64,000 nt of DNA from assembly GCF_012932495.1 (NCBI RefSeq), contig NZ_JABCNG010000001.1:62001-126000 (forward strand), read 5' to 3'. The position numbers were made by a program, and so were the translations under genes. Positions within the stretch are counted from its first letter, which is position 1; every line of letters starts with the position of its first letter. The DNA is from Novosphingobium sp. SG919 (GTDB lineage Bacteria; Pseudomonadota; Alphaproteobacteria; Sphingomonadales; Sphingomonadaceae). Under the pieces are notes generated by a model. The model searched no databases. It worked only from the letters and a program-made list of their open reading frames with translations, and was not told the origin of the DNA. Below are positions 1 to 8,866 of the stretch, in pieces.

Positions 1-1031
1 GTGCTGATGTTGCGCAAACGCACCACGTCGCGGCCATAGGTGGTGGAGAGGTCCACGGCCCAGTCGCCATGGCTCTTGATCCCGCCGGTCACGCTGAAAT
101 CGTGCTCGTTCAGCGTTTCCTGCGGAGTGAAGCCGTTCGGATAGATTGCATCCACCGCATCGGAGAACCAGCCCGGCTGGCGGGGATTCTCGTTGGCGCG
201 CGCCTTGCGCCAGGCATAAGTGCCGAAGCTGTAGAGATCGAGCGTCTCGCCCAGCGGGCGGGTGTAGTCATAGCCGCCGCTGATCACCACCGAACGCGGC
301 AGGCCCTGCACCTTGGCCGGCTGTACCCCGCCGCTGTCGCCACTGCGATTGGTGAAATCCTGATAGCGATAGCCGGCCGACAGATGCAGCACGCTGCCAT
401 CCTTGAACCCCACGCCCTTGTCGGCGTTGGCCTGGATCGCCGTGCCGTCGCCGGCATAATACTTGCCGCCCTGCACCGAGACGCCGCCGGAATTGGCATC
501 GTCCTTGAGGATGACGTTGATCACCCCGGCGATGGCGTCAGAGCCGTATTGTGCGGCCGCGCCATCGCGCAGCACTTCCACCCGGCCCACCGCGGCCAGC
601 GGGATCATGTCGAGATCGACGACGTTCGAGCCCTGCGAGGGGTCGCTGTCGGCATAGATGCTGGATGAAAGGTGCCGCCGCTTGCCGTTGACCAGGACCA
701 GCGTCTGGCTGGGGCTGAGGCCACGCAGGGCAAAAGTGCGCGCCAGGGCCCCCACGTCATAGCCCACTGCCGGCGCGCTGAACGAGGGCAGCACGTTGCG
801 CAGCGAATCGACCAGGTTCGATTGGCCGGTGGCGGTGAGGGTATCGGCCTTGACCACGTCGATCGGGGTGGCGCTCTGCCGGGCCAGGCGGCCGCTTTCG
901 CGCGTGCCGGTCACGATGATCGCATCGCCGCTGGTGCCTGCGTCCACCGCCGGCGCATCGGCCTGGGGTGCGGCAAGCGCGGGTAGACTGACGGAAAGGC
1001 CAAGCGAAACCAGCGCCAGGCGCAGCGGCAT
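1..1031 (-). CDS. TonB-dependent outer-membrane receptor, N-terminal part (cut by window edge)
   Basis: Seen: an open minus-strand frame runs off position 1. From the ATG at 1031 it begins with a signal peptide ending near LPALAAP. The plug domain follows: IIVTGTRESG, NVLPSF, LRGLSPSQTLVLVNGKRR, MIPLAAVGRVEVLRDGAAA, then YGSDAIAGVINVILK, and the first barrel strands. These are the classic plug motifs of TonB-dependent receptors, which import siderophores, oligosaccharides or other large substrates across the outer membrane. There is no STN extension, so it is a plain transporter rather than a sigma-signalling transducer. A GTG at 1058 in the same frame is an alternative start; neither start has a clear Shine-Dalgarno sequence. 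The permease at 1192 is divergent. The substrate cannot be told from this portion. Confidence 0.9.
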   Translation of the reverse strand, partial: MPLRLALVSLGLSVSLPALAAPQADAPAVDAGTSGDAIIVTGTRESGRLARQSATPIDVVKADTLTATGQSNLVDSLRNVLPSFSAPAVGYDVGALARTFALRGLSPSQTLVLVNGKRRHLSSSIYADSDPSQGSNVVDLDMIPLAAVGRVEVLRDGAAAQYGSDAIAGVINVILKDDANSGGVSVQGGKYYAGDGTAIQANADKGVGFKDGSVLHLSAGYRYQDFTNRSGDSGGVQPAKVQGLPRSVVISGGYDYTRPLGETLDLYSFGTYAWRKARANENPRQPGWFSDAVDAIYPNGFTPQETLNEHDFSVTGGIKSHGDWAVDLSTTYGRDVVRLRNIS

Positions 1032-1191
1032 ACGATGATAAGCTACGGAAAAAGCCACACAAACCCCAGATGCAACGGAGAGCGGAAAATTCCACCTAGG
1101 GACTTGAGTATTATTCGGTCAAATGAGCTCTGCAAAACTGGCCAATCCTTGCGCATACTGTGGCAATCGCGCACTAGGGACATTCCCGATC

Positions 1192-2568
1192 ATGGCCCCC
1201 AGCCTTGAAAGTGCCTGCTTGACCACGTCCTCCCCCGCTCGCCCAACTCGCTCTGGCCCCCGCGCGCACCTGGGCGTGCCGCAGGCCATGCTCGTGGCCC
1301 TGGGCATGGTGATGTCCACCGACAGCCTCAAGACCGCGCCCACGGTGGCGGCCAATGCGCCGGGCGGCCACGTCCTGCTGCTGTGGATCGCGGGCGCGCT
1401 GGTCACCATGGTGGGCGCGCTGTGCTATGTCGAAATGGCCGCCGCCTTTCCGGATTCGGGCGGGGAATACAGCTTCCTGCGCCGGGCCTGGGGCGGGCGG
1501 CTGGCCGCACTCTATGCCTGGTCGCGCTTTGCCATCATGCACACCGGGTGGATCGCGCTGATGGCGCACTTGCTGGCCGATTATGCCGCCGCGCTCTGGC
1601 CACTGGGCCATGGCGGGCGGACCGTGCTGGCGCTGGCCATCGTCGCGGCGATGACCGGGCTCAACCTCGTTCACGTGCGGCTGGGATTCCTGACGCAGGC
1701 CCTGTTGGTGGCGACGGTCGCCGTCGGCTTCGCCTGCGTTACGGCGGCGGGGCTGCTGGTGCCCGCGCCCGCCTCCGCCCCGCTGGCCCATGGCGGCGGC
1801 AGCGTGGGCGTGGCGCTGATCTATGTGTTCCTGGCCTATGGCGGGTGGAGCGACATGGCCACGCTTTCGGGCGAAGTGCGCGGCGGCAAGCGGGCGATGC
1901 TGGCGGTGGTGATCGGCGCACTGGCGCTGCTCATGGCGATCTATTGCATGATGAACTGGGCGCTGCTGCGTGGCCTTGGCCTGGCGGGGCTGGCAGCCAG
2001 CACGGCCCCCGGCGCCGATCTTGCGCGCACGGCGTTTGGCCCGGCAGGCGCCTGGCTGACCGTGGGCATCGTGGCGATCTCGGCGATCAGCAGCATCAAT
2101 TCCACGCTCATCGTCTGTTCGCGGGTCACCGCCTCGGCGGCGCGCGATCTGCCGGCGTTGAAGGCACTTGGCAACTGGCATGATCTTCGCGGCACGCCGG
2201 CGCGCGCCACCTTGGCGGTTGGTGGCTTTTCCCTGCTGCTCACCGCCATATCCGGCCTGTCGCAAAGCGGCTTTGGTGCCATGGTGGACTATATGACGCC
2301 GGTCTACTGGCTGTTCGTGATCCTGGGCATGGCCGCGCTGATCCGTCTGCGCCGCACCATGCCCGGCCATGATTGGCCGGTGCGCACCCCGCTGTTCCCG
2401 CTGTTCCCCGTGGCATTCATGGCCCTGTCGGCGGCGATGCTGTGGTCTTCGCTCACCCAACTGGGGCCCGGCGCCCTTGCCGGTGCCGGGGTGCTGGCCC
2501 TGGGCCTCGTGCTGGGGCGGATGGCCGAGCGCGGGCGGCCGCTTACCCGATCTGTCCAACAAACCTGA
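1192..2568 (+). CDS. APC-superfamily amino-acid permease
   Basis: A 458-residue inner-membrane protein with about 12 hydrophobic segments. It opens with the APC-type first helix region (LGVPQAMLVALGMVMSTDSLKTAPTVAAN) and later has FPDSGGEYSFLRRAWG and the conserved FLAYGGWSDMATLSGEVRGG segment that follows the central helices. This places it in the amino acid-polyamine-organocation family, close to LAT/Y+L-like permeases. The frame is open from an ATG at 1123, but I prefer the ATG at 1192. The upstream 23 codons look non-membrane and cysteine-rich, and AGGGA lies 11 bases before 1192. It is divergent from the truncated TonB receptor, which may import the peptide or amino-acid source. The exact substrate is unknown. 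Confidence 0.85.
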   Translation: MAPSLESACLTTSSPARPTRSGPRAHLGVPQAMLVALGMVMSTDSLKTAPTVAANAPGGHVLLLWIAGALVTMVGALCYVEMAAAFPDSGGEYSFLRRAWGGRLAALYAWSRFAIMHTGWIALMAHLLADYAAALWPLGHGGRTVLALAIVAAMTGLNLVHVRLGFLTQALLVATVAVGFACVTAAGLLVPAPASAPLAHGGGSVGVALIYVFLAYGGWSDMATLSGEVRGGKRAMLAVVIGALALLMAIYCMMNWALLRGLGLAGLAASTAPGADLARTAFGPAGAWLTVGIVAISAISSINSTLIVCSRVTASAARDLPALKALGNWHDLRGTPARATLAVGGFSLLLTAISGLSQSGFGAMVDYMTPVYWLFVILGMAALIRLRRTMPGHDWPVRTPLFPLFPVAFMALSAAMLWSSLTQLGPGALAGAGVLALGLVLGRMAERGRPLTRSVQQT

Positions 2569-2662
2569 ACAATTTGAAGCGTCATATCAGGATTTCCTTG
2601 AATGCTTTGAACGCCTAAATCGGGGGCACGGCCCGGCAAGGGCGCAAACGAGGAACTCTCCC

Positions 2663-3559
2663 ATGACCATCCGCACCCCCGATGTGCCGGGCATCGAATT
2701 TGCCCTTTTGCCCCCGGTTCGCGATCTGGGCGAAGGCTTCAAGGTGCGCCGCGCGCTGCCTTCGGCCCACCGCCGCATGGTGGGGCCGTTCATTTTCTTC
2801 GACCAGATGGGCCCGGCTGCCTTTGCCGGCGGGGAAGGGCTGGACGTGCGCCCGCATCCGCACATCGGCCTCGCCACGGTGACCTATCTGGTGGAAGGCG
2901 AAATTCTCCACCGCGATTCGCTCGGCTCGGTCCAGGCGATTCGCCCCGGCGAGGTCAACTGGATGACCGCCGGGCGCGGCATCACCCATTCCGAACGCAC
3001 CGGCCCGGAGATGCGCAGCCGTGGCGGCCCGCTGTTCGGCCTCCAGGCCTGGGTCGCGCTGCCCACCCATGCCGAGGAAACCGATCCCGCCTTTGCCCAT
3101 CACAAGGCCGATGAAATCCCAACCGGCCAATACGATGGCACGCGGCTGACGCTGATCGCCGGGCAAGTCGATGGCCTGGCCTCGCCGGTCAAGACGCTGT
3201 CGGACCTGGTCTATGCCGAACTGGTGATCGCGCCCGGCGGCCGGTATCGCGTGGCGGCAGAGCATGTGGAGCGCGCGCTCTATGTGGTGAGCGGCGAAAT
3301 CGCCGTGGGCGGCCAGACCGGCCAGTTCGCCACCAACGAACTGATCGTGCTCAAGCCCGGCGCGGAAGTGCTGATCGAAAGCACGGGCGGCGCGCGCGTG
3401 ATGCTGATGGGCGGTGAGCCGTTTCCCGAAAAGCGCCACATCTTCTGGAACTTCGTCTCCTCCCGCCCGGATCGGCTGGAGCAGGCCAAGCTGGACTGGA
3501 AGGAAGACCGCTTCGATCACGTGCCCGAAGAGCACGAGTTCATTCCCCTGCCCGCGTGA
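2663..3559 (+). CDS. Pirin family protein (bicupin)
   Basis: 298 residues, the usual pirin length. Seen: the N-terminal cupin with FIFFDQMGPA and RPHPHIGLATVTYLVEGE (metal-ligand histidines), then WMTAGRGITHSER, followed by a C-terminal cupin with a conserved RALYVVSGEI stretch. Pirins are non-haem iron/copper bicupins, described as transcription co-regulators or quercetinase-like dioxygenases; the true substrate here is not predictable. The start is set by GAGGAAC seven bases upstream of the ATG. The frame extends 98 codons further upstream into the permease, but that part is permease shadow. It lies 94 bases after the permease stop and may be co-transcribed with it. Confidence 0.9.
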   Translation: MTIRTPDVPGIEFALLPPVRDLGEGFKVRRALPSAHRRMVGPFIFFDQMGPAAFAGGEGLDVRPHPHIGLATVTYLVEGEILHRDSLGSVQAIRPGEVNWMTAGRGITHSERTGPEMRSRGGPLFGLQAWVALPTHAEETDPAFAHHKADEIPTGQYDGTRLTLIAGQVDGLASPVKTLSDLVYAELVIAPGGRYRVAAEHVERALYVVSGEIAVGGQTGQFATNELIVLKPGAEVLIESTGGARVMLMGGEPFPEKRHIFWNFVSSRPDRLEQAKLDWKEDRFDHVPEEHEFIPLPA

Positions 3560-3807
3560 TCGGACTTTTTGGGTTTGCGGCCGGTGCCGCAGGCCTACCA
3601 CTGTGGCGCCAAAGCCACAGCAGAAACACAGCAATACTTCGTCTCAATCGGGACAAGGAGCAGACAGCATCGCAGCCTAACCCCGGTCTCATCGGCGCAA
3701 CCTGCTGCCGGAGATGACCGGGGTTTCCCTTGCCATCATCCGAGACGGGCAGGCGCCGATACGCAGGCGGAACCGTTTTCGATGACCGTGAGGGAAGGAC
3801 GATTCCG

Positions 3808-4686
3808 ATGATTCAACGCTCTGCACGCCGCCGGGCCGGCCGACTTGCCCTGGCCGCCACGCTGGCCGGTGCTTCCATGGCCGTGGCGAGCGCCGCCAAG
3901 GCGGAAGACACCGCGCCGCCTTCGGCCATCACCATTTCCGGCAGCGCTGCCGTGGTGACCGACTATCGCCTGCGCGGCGTATCGCAGTCGAACAATGGCT
4001 TTGCGCTTCAGGCCGGTGTGACGATCGCCCATGAAAGCGGCTTTTATGTCGGCACCTGGGGTTCGAACCTGGCCGGCTGGGGCACGTTCGGTGGTCCCAA
4101 CCTGGAACTCGATGCCATCGGCGGGTTCAAGAAGACCTTTGGCGCGGCCACGCTGGACGTGGGTCTGACCTGGTACATGTATCCGGGCGGCGCCAACAAG
4201 ACCGACTTTGCCGAACCCTTCGTCAAGCTGTCGGGCACCGTTGGCCCGGTCTCGGCCCTGGCCGGCGTGGCCTATGCGCCCAAGCAGCAGGCGCTGGGCC
4301 AGTGGTATGATTCGGGTGCCAGCTATGTCGAAGGCACGCCCGATCACCCCGGCGCCAAGAACGACAACCTCTATGTCTGGGGCGATGTCAGCGGCGCTAT
4401 CCCGTCCACGCCGGTCACGCTCAAGGGGCACCTGGGCTATTCCAAGGGCAATCCCGGCCTTGGCCCCAATGGCACCAGCGTGGCGCCGACCGGTTCCTAT
4501 TTCGACTGGCTGGTGGGTGCAGACCTGGCGCTGGGCAAGGTCGTGCTGGGCGTCGCCTATGTCGATACCGATATCAGCGATGCCGATGCGGCCTATCTGC
4601 GGCCCAACTTCACCAAGTTCCAGACGCAGGACGGCGCCTCGATCTCGTCCTCGCGCGTGGTGCTGACCGCTACGGTCAACTTCTAA
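3808..4686 (+). CDS. TorF-like putative outer-membrane porin (Gcw_chp family)
   Basis: 292 residues with an Arg-rich n-region, a hydrophobic core and an Ala-rich cleavage region ending near SAAKAED, so it is exported. The mature part starts with ISGSAAVVTDYRLRGVSQS, the signature start of the Gcw_chp/TorF family. It continues with amphipathic beta strands and ends in a terminal Phe (VLTATVNF), as expected of an outer-membrane barrel. The ATG at 3808 is preceded by GGAAGGA nine bases away; the 26 codons upstream are not signal-like. The gene stands alone with its own terminator. TorF proteins in sphingomonads are thought to be porins, sometimes linked to flavin or nitrogen signals, but that role is not testable here. 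Confidence 0.85.
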   Translation: MIQRSARRRAGRLALAATLAGASMAVASAAKAEDTAPPSAITISGSAAVVTDYRLRGVSQSNNGFALQAGVTIAHESGFYVGTWGSNLAGWGTFGGPNLELDAIGGFKKTFGAATLDVGLTWYMYPGGANKTDFAEPFVKLSGTVGPVSALAGVAYAPKQQALGQWYDSGASYVEGTPDHPGAKNDNLYVWGDVSGAIPSTPVTLKGHLGYSKGNPGLGPNGTSVAPTGSYFDWLVGADLALGKVVLGVAYVDTDISDADAAYLRPNFTKFQTQDGASISSSRVVLTATVNF

Positions 4687-4713
4687 AGCCAATTCTACCA
4701 GGTACGCACGACT

Positions 4714-4748
4714 GTCCCCCGCCCGGCATGCCAGGCGGGGGACTTTTT
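4714..4748. terminator. Rho-independent terminator between convergent genes
   Basis: GTCCCCCGCC (4714-4723) pairs perfectly with GGCGGGGGAC (4734-4743) around a ten-base loop, followed by TTTTT. It ends the TorF-like gene and sits directly before the stop codon of the convergent phosphatase gene. Confidence 0.9.
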
Positions 4749-4750
4749 GT

Positions 4751-5953
4751 TCAGCCCAGCAGCGCCAGGAACTTGTCCAGCGGGCAAACCATGGGCTGGC
4801 CTGGCAGCGAGCAGGCGGGCAGCGGCACGGGCACGCTCACCGGCGCGCGCGGCGCCAGGGTGCGGATCGCGTCGAGCGTCTGCGCGCGATAGCGCACGCG
4901 CACCAGGGGCCGGCCGCCGGTGCCGCGCAGCCGTTCGATAATGAAGGCACCGCCCGGCGCCGGATCATCGGCGGCAAAGCCCGGCACCTGCCAGTGCGCG
5001 TCGATCAACCCGGCCAGGTTGGCCACGTTGGTATCGTGGCCGGCGATCATGGTGATCCGCGCCGGTCCGGTAAGGCCTTTCCGCACGATCGGCGCCAGCC
5101 CGGCAAAACCGGGCGCTGCCACCGCACGCGGGCGCGCCAGCAGCGCGAATTCCAGCGCATGGAATTGCGATAGCGCCGTCACGTCAGCCGCGCTGGCCCG
5201 GCCCCAGCCCACATCGTGCATCGGCTTGCCCTCGGCATATTCCAGCAACAGGATCTGCGCAGCAGTAGACGCGCGATCGAGCGTGCCGGCCAGCTTGGGC
5301 TTTTGCCCCGGCGTGGCCGGCGCGATGCTGGTGGGCTTGTGGTCCACGCCGCAGCCGGTCTTGGCCGCGCCGCACAGAATGGCATTGAGGCGCGCGGTCA
5401 GCGGCTGCATCTGCGCGTCGCGCGCGGCCAGGCCGCCAGGGCCCACGGCCTGGGCCACGCCGGCATCCACTACGGCTGGATCGAACGGGGCCAGGCCATG
5501 GGCAATCGCGTTGAAGCGCGGGTCTTCCACGTCCTGTGCCAGATGGTCCGCCTTTATGGCGCAGCCCGGTGCCAGGGTGCGCGTCCAGGCCTGCGCCGTG
5601 GCAATCGTGCGCTGGTCGCTATCGGCCACCACCACCAGGCGCCCCGGTGCGGGGCAGCCGCGCGCGGGCAGCAGGCCCTGGGCCTTGAACTGGCGCGCAT
5701 CGGCCGTGCCCAGCAGGCCCACGGCGCGGGCACCGTGGGGCGTGAGCCAGCCGGGCGCCACGGGCCAGGCCGGCCAGGCCTGGCTGGCAAAGCCGGCGGG
5801 CATGGCCGGGTCCTTGGTCGGCGGGCGCACGCCATGGCGCATGACCACCACCACTTGCTCCACCGTGGGCGCGGGCGTGGGCGCCGGCGCGCGCGCGCCG
5901 GCTGCACCCGGCAGCGCGAGCAGGGCAAGCCCTGCCATCCAGCGTGCGCGCAT
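4751..5953 (-). CDS. AppA-type histidine acid phosphatase / phytase-like, periplasmic
   Basis: 400 residues with a signal peptide (about 1-20, AGARA). The catalytic phosphohistidine motif RHGVRPP is at 39-45, followed by an AppA-like AWPAWPVAPGWLTPHG stretch. The distal proton-donor motif GHDTN is at 305-309, followed by a GGAFIIERL stretch. This is the full layout of the histidine acid phosphatase branch 2 family, which includes E. coli AppA phytase and periplasmic glucose-1-phosphatase. The reaction is hydrolysis of phosphomonoesters, possibly phytate (inositol hexaphosphate), in the periplasm. Its ATG overlaps the stop of the upstream TonB receptor by one base (TGATG), so translation is probably coupled. 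That pairing suggests the receptor imports the substrate. Phytase versus general phosphatase activity cannot be decided from sequence. Confidence 0.9.
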   Translation of the reverse strand: MRARWMAGLALLALPGAAGARAPAPTPAPTVEQVVVVMRHGVRPPTKDPAMPAGFASQAWPAWPVAPGWLTPHGARAVGLLGTADARQFKAQGLLPARGCPAPGRLVVVADSDQRTIATAQAWTRTLAPGCAIKADHLAQDVEDPRFNAIAHGLAPFDPAVVDAGVAQAVGPGGLAARDAQMQPLTARLNAILCGAAKTGCGVDHKPTSIAPATPGQKPKLAGTLDRASTAAQILLLEYAEGKPMHDVGWGRASAADVTALSQFHALEFALLARPRAVAAPGFAGLAPIVRKGLTGPARITMIAGHDTNVANLAGLIDAHWQVPGFAADDPAPGGAFIIERLRGTGGRPLVRVRYRAQTLDAIRTLAPRAPVSVPVPLPACSLPGQPMVCPLDKFLALLG

Positions 5954-8769
5954 CAGAAGTGCACCTGCACGCCGCCGCGCACCATCGATCCATAGTGCTC
6001 GCGTTCGATCAACTGGCTCTTCACGCCCTGATAACGGCGCCAGGGCGCATCGGTCAGGTTGGTGGCATCGCCGAACACCGTCACCTCCGGCTTGATCTGA
6101 TAGGCCACATGCACGTCGAGCTGGCCATTGCCATCGGTATACTGGTCGGTTGCCGCGCTGTCGCCCAGGGTATCGAGGTACGACGAGCGGTAGTTGAACG
6201 CCACGCGCGCCGACAGGCCGTACTTTTCATAGAACACCTGGACGTTGCCCACGTTCTTGGACTGGTAGGCCAGCGGAATGGCCCCGCTGCGCACCTGCCC
6301 GCCATGCGCGTCGCCCCACACGTGGGTATAGTTGGCCGAGATGCCGAAGCCGCCGAGCAAGCCGGGCAACTGGGTGAACTGGTACTGCACGTTGAATTCC
6401 ACGCCCGAAAGCTGTTCGCGGTCCACGTTGATCGGCTGGGTGACCAGCGCGCTGGCATAGAGCGTGCCGCCCAGCGTCACGTTGGTTTCGGTCTGGCCAT
6501 AGCTGTAGATCGGGTTGTGGATATCCTTGTGGAAATAGCCCGCCGAAAGGATCGCGCCGGGCGCCGGATAGAATTCCACCCCGGCGTCATAGTTGATCGC
6601 GCGATAAGGCTGGAGATCGGCATTGCCGATCGAGACGGCCGGCACGGTGCCGCTGGTATCGGCAATCACATAGGGCGCGAGATCGGGATAGTTGGGCCGC
6701 CCGATCGAGGTGGTCACCGCGCCGCGGATGACCAGGCCACGCGCCGCATCGATGCGCGCGGTCAGGCCGGGGAAGAAGTCGGTATAGCTGTTGCGGCCAT
6801 AGCTGTTGTAGCCATCGGCCAGCGTGGAGGTGGCATCGACGATCTTGGCATAGGCCTTGTCCACCGTGTGCTCCATGCGCACGCCCGGCACCAGGGTGAG
6901 TGCCCCGGTCTTGATCGTGGCCATGGCATAGCCGGCCACGATATCTTCCTTCACGCGATAGTCGCTGGAAAGACTGTCGGAAATCGTGCCGCTGCTATCC
7001 AGCGCATATTGCGTGGGATTGGCATCGAACCAGGCCTTGGCCGCGCTGTAGTCGATCCGCGTGCCGAACGGAAACTGTCCGCCCATGAAGCTGGTGTCGC
7101 CGGTATAGTCCACGTCGCTGAGCGCGCCGCCGGTCTTGCCGATCTTGCCGGTGGTCTTGTAATCCTGCCGGTCGTGGTCGTCGGTCTTGTCGCGCGAGAG
7201 CAGCTTGGCGCCCACGGCCAGCGTCATGCTTTCGCCCACCGGGTGGGTATAGTCGATCCGCCCCTGCCAGATTTCCTCGGCCGCGTGGCGCGTTTCGAAA
7301 TTCACCTTGCTGAAGGTAAAGGCCGAAGGCGTGTTGAATACGTCGGTGGTGGCAGCCAGCGTATAGGGATAGGTGCTGCCGTTATAGGCCGTGGTCACGC
7401 CGCCCTTGGCCGTGGAATAGGTGAATTCGCTGCGCAGCGGGTCATTCTTCACCGCGCGTGTCCACCCGCCCGAAAGCGACAGGGTGCCGCCCGCCACTTC
7501 GGAAAATTCGCCACCCAGCGTGGCCGAGCGCGTGTTGTCGTTCTCGATCCGGCGGCGCACCAGCACTGTGGCCGTGGCGGCCATCGTGGTGGAATTGGTG
7601 ATCGCCAGCCGGTTCTGGTCGCGGGTTTCGTTGTCCTTGTATTCGCTATAGCTGGTGCGCAGATAGATCTTGGCCGTGGGCGAAGGGTGCCAGTCGAAAT
7701 TGCCGACCACGCCCAGGCGCGTGCGCGTCAGGTTGTAGTCACGCAGGCCATTGCCATCGGGCAGGCCGCCCGACCAGGCGCTCGACCCCTGGTAGTTCTC
7801 GCTCTCGATATTGCGGCGCGAATAGTTGACCGAGACCACCGCGCCGAACTGCTCATCGGCGCCAAAGCGGCCGCCCACGGTGCCGTCGGCTTCCCAGGCC
7901 GTCTTGTGATTGAGGCTATAGCGGCCCAGCGCGCCGCGCGCGTCGAACGTGAAAGGGGCCTTGCTGTCGAACGCGGTGCGCGTGCGGATGGCCACTTCGC
8001 CGGCAATGGCATTGGCATCCTGGTTGGGTAGCACCGACTTGGTGACAGTCACCGCCTGGATCATCGCCGAGGGCAGGTCGTCCAGCTTGACCTGGCGACC
8101 ATCGGGCTCGGGCGCGGGCAGGGTCTGGCCGTTGAGCGTCACGTTGAGCAGGCCCGGATCGATGCCGCGCACGATCGCATAGCGGCCTTCGCCCTGGTCG
8201 TTGGCAACAGACAGGCCGGGCAGGCGCTTGATCGCTTCGGCCACGTTCTGGTCGGGCAGCTTGCCCACGTCGTTCGCGCGCAGCGTTTCGGTGGTGTTGA
8301 GCGCGCCCTGCTTTTCGGCGGCCGCTTCTTCCTGGGCGGCGCGCACGCCGGTCACGATGATGGAGCCTTCGGGCTCACCTTCGGCTGCGCCCGGCGCGAT
8401 CGCGGCATCGGCGGCCGCGGGGATAAGGGCCCCTTTTTCGGCGACGATCACGAACACCCCTTCGCCAGTGCGCCGGGCGACCAGGCCGGTGCGGCCCAGC
8501 ATGCGGGCAAGGGCAGTGGGCACGTCCATCGTGCCGTCCACGGCCACGCTGCGGTGCCCCTGGGCGACCGTCCCGGCCACCACGATCTGGACATGGGCCT
8601 GGGCGGCAAACAGGTGCACGGCGTCGGCCACGCCCTGGGCGGGAACATGCACGGTCACGGCCGGCATGGTGGCCGCCGGCAGCGGCATGCCTTGGGCTGC
8701 GGCGGAAATGGCGGAAAGCCCGGCCACGGCCAGGGCGAGCGTCGAAACGGAGCGAAACGGCGCAGACAT
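5953..8769 (-). CDS. TonB-dependent receptor/transducer with STN domain, partner of ECF sigma and FecR
   Basis: 938 residues. A signal peptide (to about residue 25) is followed by an STN domain (about 36-110, with VTVHVPAQGVADAVHLFAAQA and LARMLGRTGLVA). The plug has GSIIVTGVRA and LPDQNVAEAIKRLPGLSV, then a long barrel ending in VQVHF. The LPDQNVAEAL/I-type plug and R-G-I-D-P signature fit the large oligosaccharide/phosphate-ester class of sphingomonad receptors. The STN domain is the periplasmic signalling module that contacts FecR, and fecR and sigma genes lie directly upstream on the same strand. It is translationally coupled to the downstream AppA-like phosphatase. Inference: import of a phosphorylated substrate such as phytate with cell-surface signalling. 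Confidence 0.92.
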   Translation of the reverse strand: MSAPFRSVSTLALAVAGLSAISAAAQGMPLPAATMPAVTVHVPAQGVADAVHLFAAQAHVQIVVAGTVAQGHRSVAVDGTMDVPTALARMLGRTGLVARRTGEGVFVIVAEKGALIPAAADAAIAPGAAEGEPEGSIIVTGVRAAQEEAAAEKQGALNTTETLRANDVGKLPDQNVAEAIKRLPGLSVANDQGEGRYAIVRGIDPGLLNVTLNGQTLPAPEPDGRQVKLDDLPSAMIQAVTVTKSVLPNQDANAIAGEVAIRTRTAFDSKAPFTFDARGALGRYSLNHKTAWEADGTVGGRFGADEQFGAVVSVNYSRRNIESENYQGSSAWSGGLPDGNGLRDYNLTRTRLGVVGNFDWHPSPTAKIYLRTSYSEYKDNETRDQNRLAITNSTTMAATATVLVRRRIENDNTRSATLGGEFSEVAGGTLSLSGGWTRAVKNDPLRSEFTYSTAKGGVTTAYNGSTYPYTLAATTDVFNTPSAFTFSKVNFETRHAAEEIWQGRIDYTHPVGESMTLAVGAKLLSRDKTDDHDRQDYKTTGKIGKTGGALSDVDYTGDTSFMGGQFPFGTRIDYSAAKAWFDANPTQYALDSSGTISDSLSSDYRVKEDIVAGYAMATIKTGALTLVPGVRMEHTVDKAYAKIVDATSTLADGYNSYGRNSYTDFFPGLTARIDAARGLVIRGAVTTSIGRPNYPDLAPYVIADTSGTVPAVSIGNADLQPYRAINYDAGVEFYPAPGAILSAGYFHKDIHNPIYSYGQTETNVTLGGTLYASALVTQPINVDREQLSGVEFNVQYQFTQLPGLLGGFGISANYTHVWGDAHGGQVRSGAIPLAYQSKNVGNVQVFYEKYGLSARVAFNYRSSYLDTLGDSAATDQYTDGNGQLDVHVAYQIKPEVTVFGDATNLTDAPWRRYQGVKSQLIEREHYGSMVRGGVQVHF

Positions 8770-8866
8770 CGTGGAAAACCCCTCATACGATCCCGCTCAG
8801 GGCAGGGACACTGGCGTGACGAAGGGCCGGGTCGGTTTCCTTAAGGGCGCTCGCAAAAAATGTGGT

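Noticed and set aside
1174..2562. Long minus-strand ORF (462 codons) opposite the permease
   Set aside because: His/Gln/Arg-rich composition, no domain, and it lies exactly antisense to a clear membrane permease; a GC-rich shadow frame.
8770..8866. ECF-type promoter GGAAAC...CGTC before the phosphatase-linked receptor
   Set aside because: Both half-sites can be read on the minus strand, but the 13-base spacing is shorter than usual (about 16-17), so I did not annotate it.
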